A stretch of 24,856 bases of DNA from Plastoroseomonas sp036499545 (lineage in GTDB: Bacteria > Pseudomonadota > Alphaproteobacteria > Acetobacterales > Acetobacteraceae). The stretch lies in NCBI GenBank assembly GCA_036499545.1, contig DASYDR010000177.1, positions 1-24,856 on the forward strand. Direction: 5' to 3'. Shown here one piece after another: positions 22,282 through 24,856 of the stretch. The position numbers and the translations under genes are program-made. Below the pieces are notes generated by a model. That model did no database searches. It was not told the origin of the DNA and saw only the letters and a list, made by a program, of their open reading frames with translations. How positions within the stretch are numbered: the stretch's first letter is position 1; the number at the start of each line of letters is the position of its first letter.

Positions 22282-23619
22282 CAGCTCCGTCCGGTCGCGG
22301 CCGTTGCGCTTGGCGCGGTAGAGGGCCGAATCGGCGGCGCCGATCAGCGCATCCGCCGTCATCCCTGGCACCGCCAGCGCCGCACCGATGCTGATGGTCA
22401 CCAGCAGCCGCTGTTCACCGGCGCGGATCGGCATGTCCGCGACCGCGCGGCGCAGCCGGGCGGCCACGCCCATCACCTCCTCCGCCGAGGTTGAAGGCAG
22501 GATCAGTAGGAATTCCTCGCCGCCGTAACGGGCGATGACGTCGGAGGCGCGGATCTGGTCCTGCATCCGCGCCGCGATCTCGGCCAGCACCGTGTCGCCG
22601 GTCGGATGGCCGAAGCGGTCGTTGATCGCCTTGAAATGGTCGACATCGATCAACAGGGCGGCCGCGCCGGCGGCATTGCGGAGCTGGGCGTCCAGATGGC
22701 GCCGCACGAAGCGGCGATTGCGCAACCCGGTCAGCGCATCGGTCACCGCCAGTTCCAGCGAACGGTCGAGGTCGAGGCGCAGCCGCTCCTGGAAGCGGCG
22801 GCGGCGGATCTGGTTGCGCACCCGCGCGCGCAGCTCGTTCGGGTCGACCGGGCGCAGCACATGATCATTGGCGCCGAGGTCGAAGCCGCGCAGCACCTGC
22901 TCATGCTGGGCCGGGTCGGCGATCAGCAGCACCGGCAGGTCCCGCGTCTCCGCCCGCGCCCGCAGGCTGGAGGCCAGGCGCAGCCCTTCCGTCTCCGGCA
23001 TGCCGAGGGACAGCAGCACCAGGTCGAAGCCGCCGGCGATCAGCAGGCGGCGGCCCTCCTCTTCCGAATCGCACGGAAACAGCAGCAGCCCATCCGGCTC
23101 CAGCATGCCGGCCAGCAGCTGCGCCTCTTCCGGCTCCGAGCGGAGCAGCAGGGCGCGGGTGCCGTGCAGTTCGAGGGCCGGGACCGCCGGCGGGTCGAGG
23201 CCGAGTTCGAGGGCGGTGGTCTGGCGCAAGCGCCAGGCATCGGTCACCTGCTTGACCCGCAGCAGCGCGCGCAGGCGCGAGAGCAGCATCGCCTCGCTGA
23301 CTGGCTTGGACAGGAAATCATCCGCGCCTGCCTCCAGCCCACGCACCCTTTCCTCGGTATCAACCAGGGCGGTGATCATGACGACCGGGATATCGAGCGT
23401 GACGGGGTTGGCCTTGAGGCGCCGGCAGGTCTCGAACCCGTCCATGACCGGCATCATGACGTCGAGCAGCACGACGTCCGGCACCCAGCTCAGCGCCAGC
23501 GACAGCGCCTCCTCCCCCGAGGCCGCGGTCGCGACTTCGAAGAATTCCGCGCGCAGGCGCAGTTCGAGCAGACGGCGATTGGCGGCGACGTCATCGACAA
23601 CCAGGACGCGCGCGGTCAC
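22249..23619 (-). CDS. pleD: PleD-type response regulator with GGDEF diguanylate cyclase domain
   Basis: A 456-residue protein with the exact PleD layout (Caulobacter PleD is 454): receiver 1, receiver 2, GGDEF. Receiver 1 has phospho-acceptor Asp53 (VVLLDVMMP), acidic Asp9/Asp10 and Lys105 (LSKP). In receiver 2 the acceptor site reads LVLLSLGMP, Ser204 in place of Asp, so it is an adaptor for dimerisation. The cyclase domain has RYGGEEF (366–370) and the inhibitory I-site R357-A-S-D360 five residues before it, so it should make c-di-GMP from two GTP with product feedback. GTG 23619 has AAGGGA upstream; the longer frame adds a 39-residue tail lacking family similarity. It converges on rpmG; no divK-like gene lies upstream. 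Confidence 0.93.
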   Translation of the reverse strand: MTARVLVVDDVAANRRLLELRLRAEFFEVATAASGEEALSLALSWVPDVVLLDVMMPVMDGFETCRRLKANPVTLDIPVVMITALVDTEERVRGLEAGADDFLSKPVSEAMLLSRLRALLRVKQVTDAWRLRQTTALELGLDPPAVPALELHGTRALLLRSEPEEAQLLAGMLEPDGLLLFPCDSEEEGRRLLIAGGFDLVLLSLGMPETEGLRLASSLRARAETRDLPVLLIADPAQHEQVLRGFDLGANDHVLRPVDPNELRARVRNQIRRRRFQERLRLDLDRSLELAVTDALTGLRNRRFVRRHLDAQLRNAAGAAALLIDVDHFKAINDRFGHPTGDTVLAEIAARMQDQIRASDVIARYGGEEFLLILPSTSAEEVMGVAARLRRAVADMPIRAGEQRLLVTISIGAALAVPGMTADALIGAADSALYRAKRNGRDRTELASGPDWLGAI

Positions 23620-23861
23620 CCAGGTTTCCCTTGGGGCGCTGGGCTGCCCGGTCTCCCGTGCCCCCGCGGGGGGCGCCGATTGGCGACACGCCGTTTCATC
23701 CGTTCCTGCCCGAATCTGATGGAGGCATAGGCGCATTTTCCAGGCATCGACGGGCGCCCATGTCCGGTCCCGGCCGATGGGAGTGCCAGTCTAGCGTATC
23801 CGCTTAACGGTAACGTGAAAAACAAATCTGACCAGAGATGATGATACAGCGCGCCGAATAT
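23620..23861. other. Spacer with AT-rich promoter-like island upstream of pleD
   Basis: 242 bp between the pleD-like start and the stop of the VOC gene, both on the minus strand. No gene is supported. About 23795–23870 is markedly AT-richer than the rest of the window and, read on the minus strand, includes TTGTTTTTCACG, GTTACCGTTAAG and GGATACG, compatible with a promoter, but no hexamer pair is convincing. No terminator-like hairpin with a T-run was found after the VOC gene. Confidence 0.35.
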
Positions 23862-24506
23862 TCAATCGGTAGCGAAAGTCACTTCTCGCCCGCCCAGTCC
23901 CTGCAACCTGGACGTGAATCTTGGAGACGCACTCTCGCGAACGCCGACCAATCGCAGCAGGCCACAATCGGCCAGCACGGCGCGCAGCGCGGCCGGGTCG
24001 GGATGCTCCGCCTGCAGCTCCAGCAGGCGGCAGCCGCTGTCCGGCAGCCGGGCCGCGGCGCCCCGCCCTTCCCATTCGATCAGCCCCGGCACCAGCGGAT
24101 CCTGGCCATGCGGGCCCGGCGCGAACAATGCCATCCGCCAGGACAGGTCGCCGCGGCGCATCGCGAAAGGCGCCGGCAACCGGGCGGGACCGAGGCGTGC
24201 CGCCAGGGCCGCCAACCCACTGGTGCGGGCCACATACCCGACCAGCCGCGGCCGGCGCGCCAGAGCGCGCCGCAGCTTCGCATCGTCCAGGCCGAAGAGC
24301 CGCGGACGGGGCGGATCCGGCTGCTCCGGATCCGGCGCGATGACCTCCAGATAACAGGCCGCGCCAAGGCCAAGCAGAAGATTGTGCGTGCCCATCCCGG
24401 CATGCGCGCCGCCTGGCAGTGGCGCGGCGCCGAGTTGGTCCTCGACGAAGCGTGCGCCCTGCGCGAGCGTCGCGCAGCCGAGGACAATGTGGTCGATTTC
24501 GATCAA
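23862..24506 (-). CDS. VOC-family (glyoxalase-like domain) protein
   Basis: A 214-residue protein starting MIEIDHIVLGCATLAQGARF, the βαβ opening of VOC (vicinal oxygen chelate) proteins in which the His of DHIV is a metal ligand. GAHAGMGTHNLLLGLGAACYLEVIAPDP supplies the second strand set with a Glu in LEVI, the usual second ligand, and the C-terminal half repeats a weaker βαβ. The size and pattern fit the glyoxalase-like (Glyoxalase_3) group, which has no settled function. The start is TTG (complement of 24504–24506) with GAGGA about 11 nt upstream; no ATG lies nearby. It follows the aminotransferase gene by ~150 bp that contains a 10-bp hairpin. A lyase or dioxygenase role cannot be distinguished. 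Confidence 0.82.
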   Translation of the reverse strand: MIEIDHIVLGCATLAQGARFVEDQLGAAPLPGGAHAGMGTHNLLLGLGAACYLEVIAPDPEQPDPPRPRLFGLDDAKLRRALARRPRLVGYVARTSGLAALAARLGPARLPAPFAMRRGDLSWRMALFAPGPHGQDPLVPGLIEWEGRGAAARLPDSGCRLLELQAEHPDPAALRAVLADCGLLRLVGVRESASPRFTSRLQGLGGREVTFATD

Positions 24507-24545
24507 GTGGCCAGAGTCCTCGATGCGCTGCGAAGTGGAATGCCG

Positions 24546-24571
24546 GCCATCGGCCCGAGCCGGCCGATGGC
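24546..24571. other. 10-bp perfect hairpin between aminotransferase and VOC genes
   Basis: GCCATCGGCC (24546–24555) and GGCCGATGGC (24562–24571) form a perfect stem with a six-base loop. On the minus strand it lies between the aminotransferase stop (24658) and the VOC TTG start (24506), about 40 nt before the latter. No T-tract follows on either strand, so it is either a weak terminator or a structured leader. Confidence 0.5.
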
Positions 24572-24657
24572 ATCGCGCAGGAGGTGGGGCGCAGCGCCCT
24601 CACGGCAAGGATCGCCGGCCCGCCTGGCCGGCAGCGCCGCCGTTTCGGAATCGCCTG

Positions 24658-24856
24658 TCAGGCGTTCCCGCTCAGGAAGTCGAGCGCGACCTGGGTACCA
24701 CCCGGGCTGTGCGGCACGCCGGCCGCGCGCAGCCCCATCTCGACGCCCGAGAGCGTCCCCATGAGCTGCAGATCGCCGAAATCGCCGAGATGCCCGATGC
24801 GGAAGGCGCGGTCGTTGAGCTGGCCAAGCCCATTGCCGAGGCTCATGTTGAACTGG
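24658..24856 (-). CDS. Class V aminotransferase (serine/alanine–glyoxylate type), 3' end only
   Basis: Only the last ~65 codons are in the window; the gene enters from the right edge. The visible sequence, FNMSLGNGLGQLNDRAFRIG then HLGDFGDLQLMGTLSGVEMG, ends with a class-specific tail (AGVPHSPGGTQVALDFL). The RIGHLGDF segment (Arg binds the substrate carboxylate in this family) and GTLSGVEMGL are characteristic of PLP-dependent serine–glyoxylate and alanine–glyoxylate aminotransferases. These convert glyoxylate to glycine with Ser or Ala as donor. The PLP lysine is outside the window, so the choice between serine–glyoxylate, alanine–glyoxylate and related class V enzymes cannot be made. It may form an operon with the VOC gene. 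Confidence 0.85.
   Translation of the reverse strand, partial: QFNMSLGNGLGQLNDRAFRIGHLGDFGDLQLMGTLSGVEMGLRAAGVPHSPGGTQVALDFLSGNA

Noticed and set aside
23790..23830. CtrA-like box (TTAACGG / GTTAAG) upstream of the pleD-like gene
   Set aside because: Only a partial half-site; the full TTAA-N7-TTAA arrangement is not present.

Overview
The window is GC-rich throughout. Its gene content points to an alphaproteobacterium, most likely an Acetobacteraceae member of the Roseomonas type. That placement is inferred from two orphan tripartite-tricarboxylate (Bug/TctC) receptors, a gatCAB operon, and the gene order pyrB–pyrC'–plsY–dprA–topA–rnr–rpmG next to a PleD-type diguanylate cyclase. No tRNA, rRNA, CRISPR array or insertion sequence was recognised.

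Region 1 (1–5426) is an accessory uptake and hydrolysis block. It holds a truncated Bug receptor (−), an amidase-signature hydrolase followed by a C45-like Ntn hydrolase (+), a family-5 ABC solute-binding protein (−), and a second complete Bug receptor (+). The arrangement suggests scavenging of amides, peptides and carboxylates, with periplasmic receptors whose membrane partners are encoded elsewhere.

Region 2 (5440–9735, minus strand) is the gatC–gatA–gatB operon for the tRNA-dependent transamidation enzyme, with a quinone-oxidoreductase-like gene at its 3' end. It converges on region 1 at a nested inverted repeat. A 14-bp tandem duplication sits exactly at the gatC stop/gatA ribosome-binding-site junction.

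Region 3 (9786–21946, plus strand) is a long housekeeping run. It contains ruvX, pyrB, a pyrC-like gene that has lost the metal-binding His-x-His, plsY, an inserted DUF4375/DMP19-like gene, dprA, topA, rnr, an S41 carboxy-terminal-type protease whose start codon is unclear, and rpmG. PyrB and PyrC' probably form one aspartate transcarbamoylase complex; PlsY starts phospholipid synthesis; DprA and TopA act on DNA; RNase R degrades RNA. The DUF4375 gene looks like a later arrival: a terminator-like hairpin precedes it and its codon use differs.

Region 4 (21945–24856) starts with hairpins after rpmG, then about 190 bp of closely packed perfect hairpins. These face the convergent pleD-like gene, whose own terminator uses the last codons of the gene as its 5' stem. 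Further along on the minus strand lie an AT-rich promoter-like spacer, a VOC/glyoxalase-like protein with a TTG start, and the 3' end of a class V aminotransferase of the serine/alanine–glyoxylate type.

I found no clear candidate for an entirely new multi-gene system. The most unusual points are the DUF4375 insertion, the S41 protease start, the degenerate PyrC', the gatC/gatA duplication and the hairpin cluster beyond rpmG.
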